NCBI RefSeq assembly: GCF_036199905.1
Contig: NZ_CP108109.1
Location: 1,426,001-1,490,000, forward strand
Length of the DNA: 64,000 bases
Source: Streptomyces sp. NBC_00223
GTDB lineage: Bacteria > Actinomycetota > Actinomycetes > Streptomycetales > Streptomycetaceae
Direction: 5' to 3'
This document shows positions 24,708 to 32,946 of the stretch, piece after piece. The position numbers were made by a program, and so were the translations under genes. The notes beneath the pieces were generated by a model that worked only from the letters and a program-made list of their open reading frames with translations, made no database searches and was not told the DNA's origin. Within the stretch, counting starts at the first letter, position 1, and each line of letters starts with the position of its first letter.

Positions 24708-25958
24708 TCAGCTCGGCAGGGTCCAGCTCTGGTTCGCCGAGCCGGTGCAGGACCAGATCTGGAGCCGGGTGCCGTTGGCCGAACTCGGTCCGGTCGCGTC
24801 CAGGCACTTCCCGGACTGCGGATTGACCAGCGAGCCGTTGGCACCGGGCTGCCAGACCTGCGAGCCGGTGCCGTTGCAGTCGTACAGCTGCACCTTGGTG
24901 CCGTTCGCCGTGCCGGCCGACGTGACGTCCATGCACTTGCCGAGCGCCTGGAGCGAGCCGTTGGACGCGACCGTCCACGACTGGGCCGACGTGCCGTTGC
25001 AGTCGTAGAGCTGCACCGCCGCGCCGTTGGCCGAACTCGCCGCCGCGATGTCCACGCACTTGCCGCCGTACCCGACGATCGGACCCGTGTGGTTCCCGGG
25101 CGGCGGGGTGACCGGGCCGGAGGCCCCGCCGAGCCAGCGCAGGCCGTTGAGGAGCAGTTGGTTCTGCTGGGCGCTGGCGAAGGTGGACGACAGGGTGGTG
25201 TTGGTCGCGTAGTCCATCGCGTTGTGGCCGAAGTTGGCGTAGAGCATCTTGTAGTTGCGGTTGGTCCAGACGATCGGGTAGTAGCCGCTGTACCAGGTCT
25301 GGTTCGGGTCGGTGCCGACCGGGAAGCTGGACGGGTCGATCGAGGCCAGGATGTCGATGTTCGGGTTCTGCCGCAGGTCGTTCTGCCAGCTGTACCACTC
25401 GCTGACCGAGGACGTGATGGTCGAGGGCAGGCCGGCGGTCGCCGGGTGGCCCCGGTCCTCGATCTTCAGCGTCTCGGAGGTCGGCCCCCAGCTGTTGCTG
25501 CGGAACGTGCCGGTGCCCAGGAAGGTGTTGTGGTACCAGGACCAGTCGCTGGGCACGGCGTCGTTGTACGCCGAGACATGGAAGCCCAGCCAGCCGCCGC
25601 CGTTGTCCATGTAGGTCTTGAACGCGCTCTGCTGGGCGGCGGTCTGCGGGTAGTCGTCGAGGAAGAGCACGACCTGGTAGTTGGCCAGGTTCGCGGTGTT
25701 GAGCTGGTTCCAGTCGGTGGTGGCGGTGTACGAGAAGCCGTTCGCCGCCGCCTGCTGCGGGAACCAGGCGTTGGCCTCGTGGACGAAGCTGATGTGGGCG
25801 GCGTCGTAGGTGCCGTCGTAGAAGGCGAGCACCTTGAAGGCGGGCGCCGCCTGGGCGCTGTGCGCGGGTGCCGTCTGCACCCCGAGCACCACGGCGAGGA
25901 GGGCGAACAGCCGTAGCAGGGTGCGGGACAGGGATGGCGCGGTGCGGGATCTGCTCAT
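24708..25958 (-). CDS. secreted ThuA-like protein with C-terminal ricin-type (CBM13) lectin
   Basis: A 416-residue exported protein. A signal peptide (LLRLFALLAVVLGVQTAPAHSAQA) precedes a ThuA/glutamine-amidotransferase-like domain, residues about 40-275 (FKVLAFYDGTYDAAHISFV, YQVVLFLDDYP, GGGWLGFHVSAYND). Many ThuA-like domains act in sugar metabolism; the activity here is unknown. A Pro linker leads to a ricin B-type beta-trefoil (about 290-416) with three CxDxxxxSxANGxxVQLYDCNG-type repeats and QSWT motifs, which bind polysaccharide. The lectin is about 93% identical by my count to that of the divergent neighbour. The 328-bp gap probably holds both promoters. Confidence 0.8.
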   Translation of the reverse strand: MSRSRTAPSLSRTLLRLFALLAVVLGVQTAPAHSAQAAPAFKVLAFYDGTYDAAHISFVHEANAWFPQQAAANGFSYTATTDWNQLNTANLANYQVVLFLDDYPQTAAQQSAFKTYMDNGGGWLGFHVSAYNDAVPSDWSWYHNTFLGTGTFRSNSWGPTSETLKIEDRGHPATAGLPSTITSSVSEWYSWQNDLRQNPNIDILASIDPSSFPVGTDPNQTWYSGYYPIVWTNRNYKMLYANFGHNAMDYATNTTLSSTFASAQQNQLLLNGLRWLGGASGPVTPPPGNHTGPIVGYGGKCVDIAAASSANGAAVQLYDCNGTSAQSWTVASNGSLQALGKCMDVTSAGTANGTKVQLYDCNGTGSQVWQPGANGSLVNPQSGKCLDATGPSSANGTRLQIWSCTGSANQSWTLPS

Positions 25959-26058
25959 GGGTGGGGGACCTCCTGTGCGCGACGGGTGGGGGAGGTGGGG
26001 GGAGGTGCGCCTGTGCCAGGATTCAAAGGTCTAGACGATGTTCATGTCAATGATCCCA

Positions 26059-26074
26059 GGTCAGGTCCATGACC
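26059..26074. promoter_or_regulatory. inverted repeat in the gap between two secreted-protein genes
   Basis: GGTCA-GGTCCA-TGACC forms a 5-bp inverted repeat in a comparatively AT-rich 60-bp patch (about 26025-26110) that probably contains divergent promoters for the ThuA-like and alginate-lyase-like genes. From 26171 to 26230 the gap continues as a C-rich tract with three CCCCCGTACTC-like repeats. Confidence 0.35.
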
Positions 26075-26286
26075 GGTCAACAGCGCGTGCCGGTCAGGTA
26101 ATTGATCTCCGTTCACCCACTTGACTGCGCGGCGGTGGCGCCGCGATCCTCCCAACCACGGACAGGAAGGTTTCCTGTACTCCCTTGTCCCCCCGTACTC
26201 CCCCGTTCTCCCCCGTACTCCGGTGTGCCCCATGGGCGCACCCCGCGCTTCTCCCCCGCGCCCCCCGCTTTCCCAGGAGCCCCCAC

Positions 26287-27999
26287 ATGCGCAGCTTCCT
26301 CCGCAGCAGACCCCCCTCGGCCGTCCGGAAACGCTTCCGGCGGGCCCCCGTAGTGGTCGCCGTCGCCGCCGCGCTCGGCACCGTCGTCGCTCTTGTGTCC
26401 GGTACGGGTGCCGCGACCGCCGCCATCCCGGCCGCGGCACCCGTCTCCGTCCAGGCCACCGCGGCCGCCGCCCCGACCTCGTTCGCCCACCCCGGCGTGC
26501 TCGTCAGCCAGTCGCAGCTCGACTTCATCCGTTCCAAGGTGCAGGCGAACGCCGAGCCGTGGAAGAGCGCGTACAACCAGATGATCGGCAGTTCGTACGC
26601 CTCGCTGTCCCGCGTCGCGGCGCCGCGCGCCAATGTCGAGTGCGGCTCGTACTCCAACCCCAACAACGGCTGTACGGACGAGCGCCAGGACGCCATCGCC
26701 GCGTACACCGACGCGCTGGCCTGGTACATCACCGGCAACAGCGCCTACGCGCAGAAGTCGATCCAGCTGATGAACGCCTGGGCCGGCGTGATCACCACGC
26801 ACACCAACAGCAACGCCCCGCTCCAGACCGGCTGGGCGGGCTCGGTGTGGCCGCGCGCCGCCGAGATCATCCGCTACACCTACTCCGGCTGGGCGGCCGC
26901 GGACATCACCCGCTTCTCGACCATGCTGCGCAACGTGTATCTGCCCGAGGTGATCAACGGCTCCAACAGCAACGGCAACTGGGAGCTGTCGATGATGGAG
27001 GCCGCCGTCGGCATCTCCGTCTTCCTCAACGACACCTCCGACTACGACAAGGCCATCACCCGCTACCTCAACCGGGTCCCGGCCTACATCTACCTGACCT
27101 CGGACGGCGCCCTGCCCAAGACCGTGGCGGGCAGCGGGCTGACCAGCTCGTCGCAGATCATCGGCTACTGGCAGGGGCAGTCCACCTTCGTCGACGGCCT
27201 GACCCAGGAGACCTGCCGCGACTTCACCCACACCGGCTACGGCATCGCGTCGATCTCCGACATCGCCGAGACCGCCGCGATCCAGGGCCAGGACCTCTAT
27301 CCGCAGGTCGGCGAGCGGCTGCGGCAGGCGCTCGGCTTCCAGTCGACGTACGAGCTGGGCGCGGCCGTGCCGTCCTGGCTGTGCGGCGGTTCGCTGACCA
27401 AGGGCCTCGGTCCGGTCACCGAGGTCGGCTTCAACGCGCTGCACAACCGGCTCGGCTACGCGATGACCAACACCCAGACGCTCACCGAGTCGCGCCGCCC
27501 GGCGGGCACCAACGATCTCTTCGTGGCCTGGGAGACGCTGACCAACGCCAACAATCCGAATGTCGTCCCGGGCGGCAGCACCACCCCGCCGCCCACCACC
27601 CCGCCGCCCGGCAACCGCACCGGCCCGATCGTCGGGTACGGCGGCAAGTGCGTGGACATCGCGGCGGCGAGTTCGGCCAACGGCACGGCGGTGCAGCTCT
27701 ACGACTGCAACGGCACGGCGGCCCAGTCCTGGACGGTCGCGTCCAACGGCTCGCTCCAGGCGCTCGGCAAGTGCATGGACGTCACCTCCGCCGGCACCGC
27801 CAACGGCACAACCGTGCAGCTCTACGACTGCAACGGCACCGGCTCCCAGGTCTGGCAGCCCGGCGCCGGCGGCTCGCTGGTCAACCCGCAGTCCGGCAAG
27901 TGCCTGGACGCCACGGGCAACAGCTCCGCCAACGGCACCCGGCTCCAGATCTGGTCCTGCACCGGCTCCGCCAACCAGAACTGGGCCCTGCCCGGCTGA
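26287..27999 (+). CDS. secreted alginate-lyase-like enzyme with ricin-type (CBM13) lectin
   Basis: A 570-residue exported protein. The signal peptide (RRAPVVVAVAAALGTVVALVSGTGAATA) precedes an alginate-lyase-type (alpha/alpha) domain, about residues 60-410, with HPGVLVSQSQLDFIRSKV, WAGSVWPRAAEIIRYTYSGW, NGNWELSMMEAAVGISVFL and DFTHTGYGIASISDIAETA, the last two carrying the conserved Asn, His and Tyr expected of such lyases. A Pro/Thr linker (TTPPPTTPPP) leads to a ricin-type lectin (about 440-570). The substrate is probably a uronate-containing polysaccharide. ATG 26287 has AGGAG 7 nt upstream. It diverges from the ThuA-like gene. Confidence 0.78.
   Translation: MRSFLRSRPPSAVRKRFRRAPVVVAVAAALGTVVALVSGTGAATAAIPAAAPVSVQATAAAAPTSFAHPGVLVSQSQLDFIRSKVQANAEPWKSAYNQMIGSSYASLSRVAAPRANVECGSYSNPNNGCTDERQDAIAAYTDALAWYITGNSAYAQKSIQLMNAWAGVITTHTNSNAPLQTGWAGSVWPRAAEIIRYTYSGWAAADITRFSTMLRNVYLPEVINGSNSNGNWELSMMEAAVGISVFLNDTSDYDKAITRYLNRVPAYIYLTSDGALPKTVAGSGLTSSSQIIGYWQGQSTFVDGLTQETCRDFTHTGYGIASISDIAETAAIQGQDLYPQVGERLRQALGFQSTYELGAAVPSWLCGGSLTKGLGPVTEVGFNALHNRLGYAMTNTQTLTESRRPAGTNDLFVAWETLTNANNPNVVPGGSTTPPPTTPPPGNRTGPIVGYGGKCVDIAAASSANGTAVQLYDCNGTAAQSWTVASNGSLQALGKCMDVTSAGTANGTTVQLYDCNGTGSQVWQPGAGGSLVNPQSGKCLDATGNSSANGTRLQIWSCTGSANQNWALPG
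27622..27996 (+). repeat. lectin-coding segment duplicated in inverse orientation at 24711-25086
   Basis: The stretch encoding GPIVGYGGKCVDIAAASSANG through the last NGTRLQIWSCTGSANQ is nearly the same in both neighbouring genes, which point away from each other. The two ~375-bp copies therefore form a long imperfect inverted repeat about 2.5 kb apart. By my count 9 of 128 residues differ; synonymous differences are also present. Confidence 0.75.
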
Positions 28000-28077
28000 C
28001 CCCGGCGGGCCCCCATGGACGGCGCCGCCGCGAAAGGGTGCGCCTGCGCGGCGGCGCCCACCCCCGGGCAGGGGTAC

Positions 28078-28132
28078 GGCGCGCCGGACGTCCGATTCGT
28101 TCAAGACTCCGGACGTCCGGCGCGCCTAGCGT
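28078..28132 (+). promoter_or_regulatory. 17-bp perfect inverted repeat and leaderless -10 box before the VOC gene
   Basis: GGCGCGCCGGACGTCCG (28078-28094) and CGGACGTCCGGCGCGCC (28110-28126) are exact inverted copies around a 15-bp spacer containing GTTCAAGAC. TAGCGT (28127-28132) follows at once and is 7 nt before the ATG at 28140, a leaderless -10. The repeat thus covers the polymerase site and looks like an operator. It could also fold in the upstream transcript as a terminator. Confidence 0.6.
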
Positions 28133-28139
28133 GGGCGCC

Positions 28140-28544
28140 ATGACAGCACGTATCACTCCCCGTATCGACATGATCGGCCTCGTCGTCAGCGACATCGCCG
28201 TCTCGCTCGCCTTCTACCGCCGGCTGGGCATCGACCTGCCCGCCGAGGCGGACACCCAGCCGCACGCCGAGGCCACCCTGCCCGGCGGGCTGCGGATCGC
28301 CTGGGACACCGTCGAGACCGTCCGCTCCTTCGACCCCGCGTGGATTCCGGCCACCGGCTCCCGGGTCTCGCTGGCCTTCGACTGCGGCAGCCCGCAGGGC
28401 GTGGACACGGTGTACGCGGAGCTGACGGAGGCCGGTTACGTGGGCAGGCTCCAGCCCTGGGACGCCTTCTGGGGCCAGCGGTACGCGGTCGTGCACGACC
28501 CGGACGGCAACGCCGTGGACCTCTTCGCTCCGGCGGCGTCCTGA
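28140..28544 (+). CDS. VOC-family (glyoxalase/bleomycin-resistance-like) protein
   Basis: A 134-residue single vicinal-oxygen-chelate domain with the betaalphabetabetabeta pattern: DMIGLVVSDIAVSLAFYRRLGI (residues 10-31), GGLRIAWDT, SLAFDCGSPQGVDTVYAELTEAGY and the closing FWGQRYAVVHDPDGNAVDLFAP, which supplies the usual metal-ligand Glu/Asp position. Members are dioxygenases, lyases or resistance proteins; this one's substrate is unknown. It is convergent with an AraC regulator 85 bp away, a common pairing in actinobacteria. It probably has a leaderless transcript. Confidence 0.85.
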   Translation: MTARITPRIDMIGLVVSDIAVSLAFYRRLGIDLPAEADTQPHAEATLPGGLRIAWDTVETVRSFDPAWIPATGSRVSLAFDCGSPQGVDTVYAELTEAGYVGRLQPWDAFWGQRYAVVHDPDGNAVDLFAPAAS

Positions 28545-28629
28545 CCGGTCGTCAGGCACAGGGCGCCGGCGGCCGTACGGCGTCGCCAGACCCCGTGCGG
28601 CCGCGCGGAGGCGAACCCCTCACCGGCCG

Positions 28630-29349
28630 CTACGGGCCCAGCAGCCGGCCGAGCGGCACCCCCGTCAGAGCCCTGACCTCGCGGGCCAGGTGCGGCTGGT
28701 CCGCGTAGCCCGCCGCGACGGCCACCTCGGCGAAGGACGTGCCGCGGCGGGCCAGCGCCAGGGCGCGCTGCAACCGCAGCACCCGAGCCAGCGTCTTGGG
28801 GCCGTATCCGAAGGCGGCCTCGCAGCGGCGGCGCAACTGCCGCTCCCCCAGGCCGGTCCCGGCGGCGACCTCGGCGACCGGGCGGCCACGCGCGAGCGCC
28901 CCGGCGACCGCGCCCGGCAGCGGATCGGCGGCCCCCGTCGCGCGGACCCGGTCCACCGCCCAGCCCTCCAGGCCCGCCGCGGGCCCCGCCGCCACTCGTT
29001 CGGCGAGCCGCCGGGCGTCCGCGCCGGGCCACAGCGCGTCCAGCGGCACCCGCAGGTCCCGTACCTCCCGGGCGGGCGCGCCCAGCAGCGCGGGTCCGGC
29101 GCCCGGGGCGAAGCGCAGCCCCGCGTAGTCGGTGCCCGGCCGGTCCTCGGCGAGGTGGGCCACCGTGTCGGGCCCGGCGACCAGCAGCGTGCCCTCGTAC
29201 CAGATCAGGTCCATACAGCCGTCGGGCAGCACGCGGTACACCCCGCCGCCGTCGCGGCGGGTCCACACGGTGACGCCCGGCACCCGGGCGGCCCGTTCCC
29301 GGTAGTCGCCGTCCACCCCTCCATGGTGCCGTGCGGCGCGCGCGGGCAC
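28630..29349 (-). CDS. AraC-family transcriptional regulator
   Basis: A 239-residue regulator. The N-terminal half (about residues 15-120: VYRVLPDGCMDLIWYEGTLLVAGPD...GLRFAPG) is the DUF6597-type sensor found in AraC proteins paired with VOC genes. The C-terminal half has the two AraC helix-turn-helices (VAEVAAGTGLGERQLRRRCEAAFGYGPK and FAEVAVAAGYADQPHLAREVRALTG). It is a candidate to bind the 17-bp inverted repeat before the adjacent VOC gene. The start is taken as GTG 29349, with TATACA about 15 bp upstream as a possible -10. Confidence 0.85.
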   Translation of the reverse strand: MPARAARHHGGVDGDYRERAARVPGVTVWTRRDGGGVYRVLPDGCMDLIWYEGTLLVAGPDTVAHLAEDRPGTDYAGLRFAPGAGPALLGAPAREVRDLRVPLDALWPGADARRLAERVAAGPAAGLEGWAVDRVRATGAADPLPGAVAGALARGRPVAEVAAGTGLGERQLRRRCEAAFGYGPKTLARVLRLQRALALARRGTSFAEVAVAAGYADQPHLAREVRALTGVPLGRLLGP

Positions 29350-29466
29350 GGGACAGGGGGCGGATGTATACGCCGGGTCGGACGCCGTGACACGCGCGCG
29401 GGCGGGGCAAGGCCCCCGACGGTCGCCCTCAGCCGTCCTCAGCGGTCGCCCTCAGCACCCTTCCGC

Positions 29467-29506
29467 GCTCCTCAGCGCTCCTCAGCGCTCCTCAGCGCTC
29501 CTCAGC
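29467..29506. repeat. 10-bp minisatellite, four perfect units
   Basis: GCTCCTCAGC is repeated four times without error at the 3' edge of the BrkB gene. Degenerate relatives (GTCCTCAGCGGTCGCCCTCAGC) precede it from about 29430. Confidence 0.75.
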
Positions 29507-30767
29507 GGTCGAAGTCGTCGCCGCGCCGGGGCGAGGGCATCGGCAGGTGCGGGGGCTGCCGGGGGAAGGGCGGGGGCGCCGCATGTGGGGGCGCCGCATG
29601 TGGCGGAGGCGGAGTGGGCGGTGGAGGCGGAGGCGCGGGTATAGGTGCCCCGGGGCGGCGCGGGCGCAGCCGGGCGCGGACATCGCGGTGCGGGATGAAG
29701 TCGGCCCAGCGCTCGGGGTACTCGGCGGGCGGGTCGGCGCCGTACTCGTCCTCCTCGTCGGCGCGGGCCGCCCGGCGGGCGACGGCCGCGGCGACCACCT
29801 CCGCGGCCACGGCCTCCCGGCGCCGCGCGTTCTCCTCGCGGGCGGCGGCGGTGGCCAGCGACGGCCAGACCCGGTCGGTGGCCGCGTTGACGGCGGCGCC
29901 GACCAGCACCGCGAAGGCGGACACGCCGATCCACAGCAGTACGGCCACGGGTGCGGCCAGCGAGCCGTAGATCGTCGGGCCCTCGACGGTGTGGGTGAGG
30001 TAGATCCGCAGGACGAAGCTGCCGACCACCCACATCAGCAGCGCGATCAGCGCGCCGGGCACGTCCTCGTACCAGGCCGACCGCACCGGCACCGAGACGT
30101 GGTAGAGCGTGGTGAGGAAGGCGACCGAGGCGAGCAGCACGCCGGGCCAGTACAGGACGTGGACGGTGCCGGTGCTGCCGGGCAGGACATCGGTGACCGC
30201 GCCGGGGCCCGCCACCACCAGCGGGAGCACGGCCGCGCCGAGGACGAGCGCGATCACGTAGAGCATCAGGGACATCAGCCGGGTCTTGACGATGCCTCGG
30301 CGGCCTTCGAGGCCGTACATGATGGTGATGGTGTCCACGAAGACGTTCACCGCGCGGGAGCCGGACCACAGGGCGATGAGGAAGCCCAGGGATATCAGGT
30401 CCGGCCGGCGTCCGTGGAAGACGTCGTCCACCAGGGGTTTGACCAGCTGGTTGACGCCGTTGTCGGAGAGCACCGTGGAGGACGCCGTGAGGATGTTGGT
30501 ACGGATGTGGTCGATGGTGTCGAGACCGACGACGGTGTCCACGTAGCCGAGCGCGCCGACCAGGCCGAGCAGCAGCGGCGGCAGGGACAGCAGGACGAAG
30601 AAGGCCGCCTCCGCGGCCAGACCGGTGACCCGGTACTCCACGCAGGAGTTGACGGTGTCCTTCAGCAGCAGCCAGCCGACCTTGCGCTTCGAGACGTTCC
30701 GGTACAGAGCGCGGGCCCTGCGCCACCGGTTCGGCCGCCGGTGGCTTCTTCCTTCTGCTGCTTGCAC
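29502..30767 (-). CDS. YihY/BrkB-family inner membrane protein
   Basis: A 421-residue protein with six membrane helices between residues about 50 and 290. Family motifs include RVTGLAAEAAFFVLLSLPPLLLG, LIALWSGSRAVNVFVDTITIMYGLEGRRGIVKTRLMSL and YEDVPGALIALLMWVVGSFVLRIYL. The C-terminal 120 residues are soluble, with a charged coiled segment and then a proline/alanine tail (PPPPPPTPPPPHAAPPHAAPPP). Its function is unproven; homologues have been linked to export or cell-envelope roles. The GTG start lies 6 nt after a TAACGT box, so the transcript is probably leaderless. It diverges from the acyl-CoA dehydrogenase with only 18 bp between starts. Confidence 0.88.
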   Translation of the reverse strand: MQAAEGRSHRRPNRWRRARALYRNVSKRKVGWLLLKDTVNSCVEYRVTGLAAEAAFFVLLSLPPLLLGLVGALGYVDTVVGLDTIDHIRTNILTASSTVLSDNGVNQLVKPLVDDVFHGRRPDLISLGFLIALWSGSRAVNVFVDTITIMYGLEGRRGIVKTRLMSLMLYVIALVLGAAVLPLVVAGPGAVTDVLPGSTGTVHVLYWPGVLLASVAFLTTLYHVSVPVRSAWYEDVPGALIALLMWVVGSFVLRIYLTHTVEGPTIYGSLAAPVAVLLWIGVSAFAVLVGAAVNAATDRVWPSLATAAAREENARRREAVAAEVVAAAVARRAARADEEDEYGADPPAEYPERWADFIPHRDVRARLRPRRPGAPIPAPPPPPPTPPPPHAAPPHAAPPPFPRQPPHLPMPSPRRGDDFDR

Positions 30768-30772
30768 CCCCT

Positions 30773-30779
30773 TACGTTA
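30773..30779. promoter_or_regulatory. overlapping divergent leaderless -10 boxes
   Basis: TACGTT (30773-30778, plus strand) is 7 nt before the ATG at 30786. TAACGT (30779-30774, minus strand) is 6 nt before the GTG at 30767. The two hexamers share five base pairs, so two genes seem to be read outward from one TAACGTAA-like centre, each with its -35 region inside the other gene. Confidence 0.55.
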
Positions 30780-30785
30780 GCTGGC

Positions 30786-32435
30786 ATGACAGCCCTCACT
30801 CACACCGTCACGAACCAGCCTCCACCGCTGGTGGGCCATGACGTCTACGGCACGGACGCCGCGCTCACGGAGGCGGTGGCCCGGCACGCGGACCCCGGCC
30901 TGCTGGCGGAGATCACCGACGAGCTGACCGGGCTCGGCCGGGCCGCGGGTTCCGCCCAGGCGCAGCGGTGGGCGGAGGAGGCGAACACGTACACCCCGGT
31001 GCTGCGCACCCACGACCGCTACGGCAACAGGATCGACGAGGTCGACTTCCACCCGTCCTGGCACCGGCTGCTCGGCCACGCGGTCTCCTCCGGGCTGACC
31101 GACGCCTGGTCCCGCCCGGACGGGCATCTGCGGCGCGCCGCGGGCTTCGTGGTGTGGTCGCAGGTCGAGGCGGGCCACGGCTGTCCGGTGTCGATGACGC
31201 ACGCGGCCGTCCCCGCGCTGCGCACCGACCCGGCGCTGGCGGCCGAGTGGGAGCCCCGGCTGGGATCGCGGGCGTACGAGCGGCAGCTGACGGCGCCGGG
31301 CGGCAAGCCGGGGGCGCTGTTCGGGATGGGCATGACGGAGAAGCAGGGCGGCTCGGACGTACGGGCCAACACCACGCGGGCCGAACCGCTGGCGGAGCCG
31401 GGGACGTACGCGCTGACCGGCCACAAGTGGTTCTGCTCGGCGCCGATGTCGGACGGGTTCCTGGTGCTCGCCCAAGCATCCCCCTCCGGCAAGGACGCGC
31501 TGACCTGTTTCCTGCTGCCGCGGGTGCTCGCGGACGGCACCCGGAACGTCTTCGCGATCCAGCGCCTCAAGGACAAGCTCGGCAACCGCTCGAACGCCTC
31601 GGCCGAGGTGGAGTTCAGCGGTACGTGGGCGCGGCGGGTCGGCGAGGAGGGCCGCGGGGTGGCGACCATCATCGAGATGGTGGCGGCCACCCGGCTGGAC
31701 TGCGCGCTGGGGTCGGCGGCGCTGATGCGGCAGGCGGTGGCGCAGGCGATCCACCACGCCGCGTACCGCGACGCCTTCGGCGGGCCGCTGATCGACAAGC
31801 CGCTGATGCGCAATGTGCTGGCGGACCTGGCCCTGGAGTCCGAGGCGGCGACGACGGCCGCGCTGCGGCTGGCCGCCGCCTACGACGCGGACACCGAGCA
31901 GGAGCGGGCGCTGCGCCGGCTGGCCGTGGCGGTCACCAAGTTCTGGGTGACCAAGCGCTGCCCGGTGGTGGCGGCCGAGGCGCTGGAGTGCCTGGGCGGC
32001 AACGGGTACGTGGAGGAGTCCGGGATGCCGCGGATCTTCCGTGAGTCGCCGCTCAACTCGGTGTGGGAGGGGTCGGGCAACGTCCAGGCGCTCGATGTGC
32101 TGCGGGTGCTCCGGCGCGAGCCGCAGGCGGTGGACGCCTTCCTCGCCGAGGTCGGGCTCGCGCGGGGCGCCGACCACCGGCTGGACGCGGCGGTCAAGGA
32201 TCTGCGGGCCGAACTCGCCGATCAGGAGGGCGTGGAGACCCGGGCCCGGCGGATCGTCGAGCGGATGGCACTGGTCTTCCAGGGCTCGCTGCTGGTGCGG
32301 TTCGCGCCGTCCCCGGTCGCGGACGCCTTCTGCGCCTCACGGCTGGGCGGGGACTGGGGTGCCACCTTCGGGACGCTGCCGACCGCGGCGGATCCGGCGG
32401 CGATCGTGGAGCGGGCCCGGCCGGTCGCGCCCTGA
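30786..32435 (+). CDS. AidB-like acyl-CoA dehydrogenase family protein
   Basis: A 549-residue flavoprotein longer than ordinary acyl-CoA dehydrogenases, with the AidB/adaptive-response architecture. The N-terminal extension ends in IDEVDFHPSWHRLL. The FAD/acyl-binding motif is GMGMTEKQGGSDVRANTTRAEP (about residues 178-199), followed by LTGHKWFCSAPMSDGFLVLAQA. The C-terminal helical domain has ECLGGNGYVEESGMPRIFRESPLNSVWEGSGNVQALDVLR. E. coli AidB is linked to alkylation-damage protection; others act as isovaleryl-CoA-type dehydrogenases. The role here is undecided. It shares a divergent leaderless promoter with the BrkB gene. Confidence 0.9.
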   Translation: MTALTHTVTNQPPPLVGHDVYGTDAALTEAVARHADPGLLAEITDELTGLGRAAGSAQAQRWAEEANTYTPVLRTHDRYGNRIDEVDFHPSWHRLLGHAVSSGLTDAWSRPDGHLRRAAGFVVWSQVEAGHGCPVSMTHAAVPALRTDPALAAEWEPRLGSRAYERQLTAPGGKPGALFGMGMTEKQGGSDVRANTTRAEPLAEPGTYALTGHKWFCSAPMSDGFLVLAQASPSGKDALTCFLLPRVLADGTRNVFAIQRLKDKLGNRSNASAEVEFSGTWARRVGEEGRGVATIIEMVAATRLDCALGSAALMRQAVAQAIHHAAYRDAFGGPLIDKPLMRNVLADLALESEAATTAALRLAAAYDADTEQERALRRLAVAVTKFWVTKRCPVVAAEALECLGGNGYVEESGMPRIFRESPLNSVWEGSGNVQALDVLRVLRREPQAVDAFLAEVGLARGADHRLDAAVKDLRAELADQEGVETRARRIVERMALVFQGSLLVRFAPSPVADAFCASRLGGDWGATFGTLPTAADPAAIVERARPVAP

Positions 32436-32946
32436 CCCCCGCTCCCGCCCCGGGGCGCGCGGCGCCGGCAGAAGGACCGCAAGGCCCGGACCAAGGCCCG
32501 CGCTCCCGCCCGCCCGGGCGCGCGGCGCCGGGCCGCGAAAGCCCCCACCGCGCGTGGCGCCGGGCCGCGAAGCCCCCCACCTCGCGCGGCGCCGGGCCGT
32601 GGGCCCCAGGGAGCGCGGCCGCAGGCCGTCCCAGGGACGACGCGGCGGCGAGCACCCGCCCCTTCGAGGCGGGAGAAACGTTTCCGCCGCCGCGCCGTCA
32701 GGGGGTGGCGCCGCGCCGACTCGGCACCACCCCCGGCCCCGCGCGCCGTACCCGACGACCCGTCGGACCCCCCGACCCGCGGGCGCGGTGACGCGCGGTC
32801 ACTGTCCGTCGAAGTCGCGTAGGCTCGCAACCGTTGCAGCCCGTTGCAGCCCGTTTGTGCGCGGTCTCCGGCGACCCCGGACGAGCCGGTCACGCGCGGC
32901 CGCACCGAGGTCGGCGGCACCGGACGGCATCCGAAGCGGGGGCGGC
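32436..32946. other. 511-bp G/C-rich gap without genes; ~31-bp repeats
   Basis: No reading frame here has a start signal or family resemblance. From about 32518 to 32605, a ~31-bp unit built on GCGCGGCGCCGGGCCG(C)GAA is repeated nearly three times, and related GGCGCGCGGCGCCGG runs precede it from 32450. The last 150 bp hold GTTGCAGCCC twice (near 32833) and probably the promoter of the GAF regulator. Confidence 0.55.
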
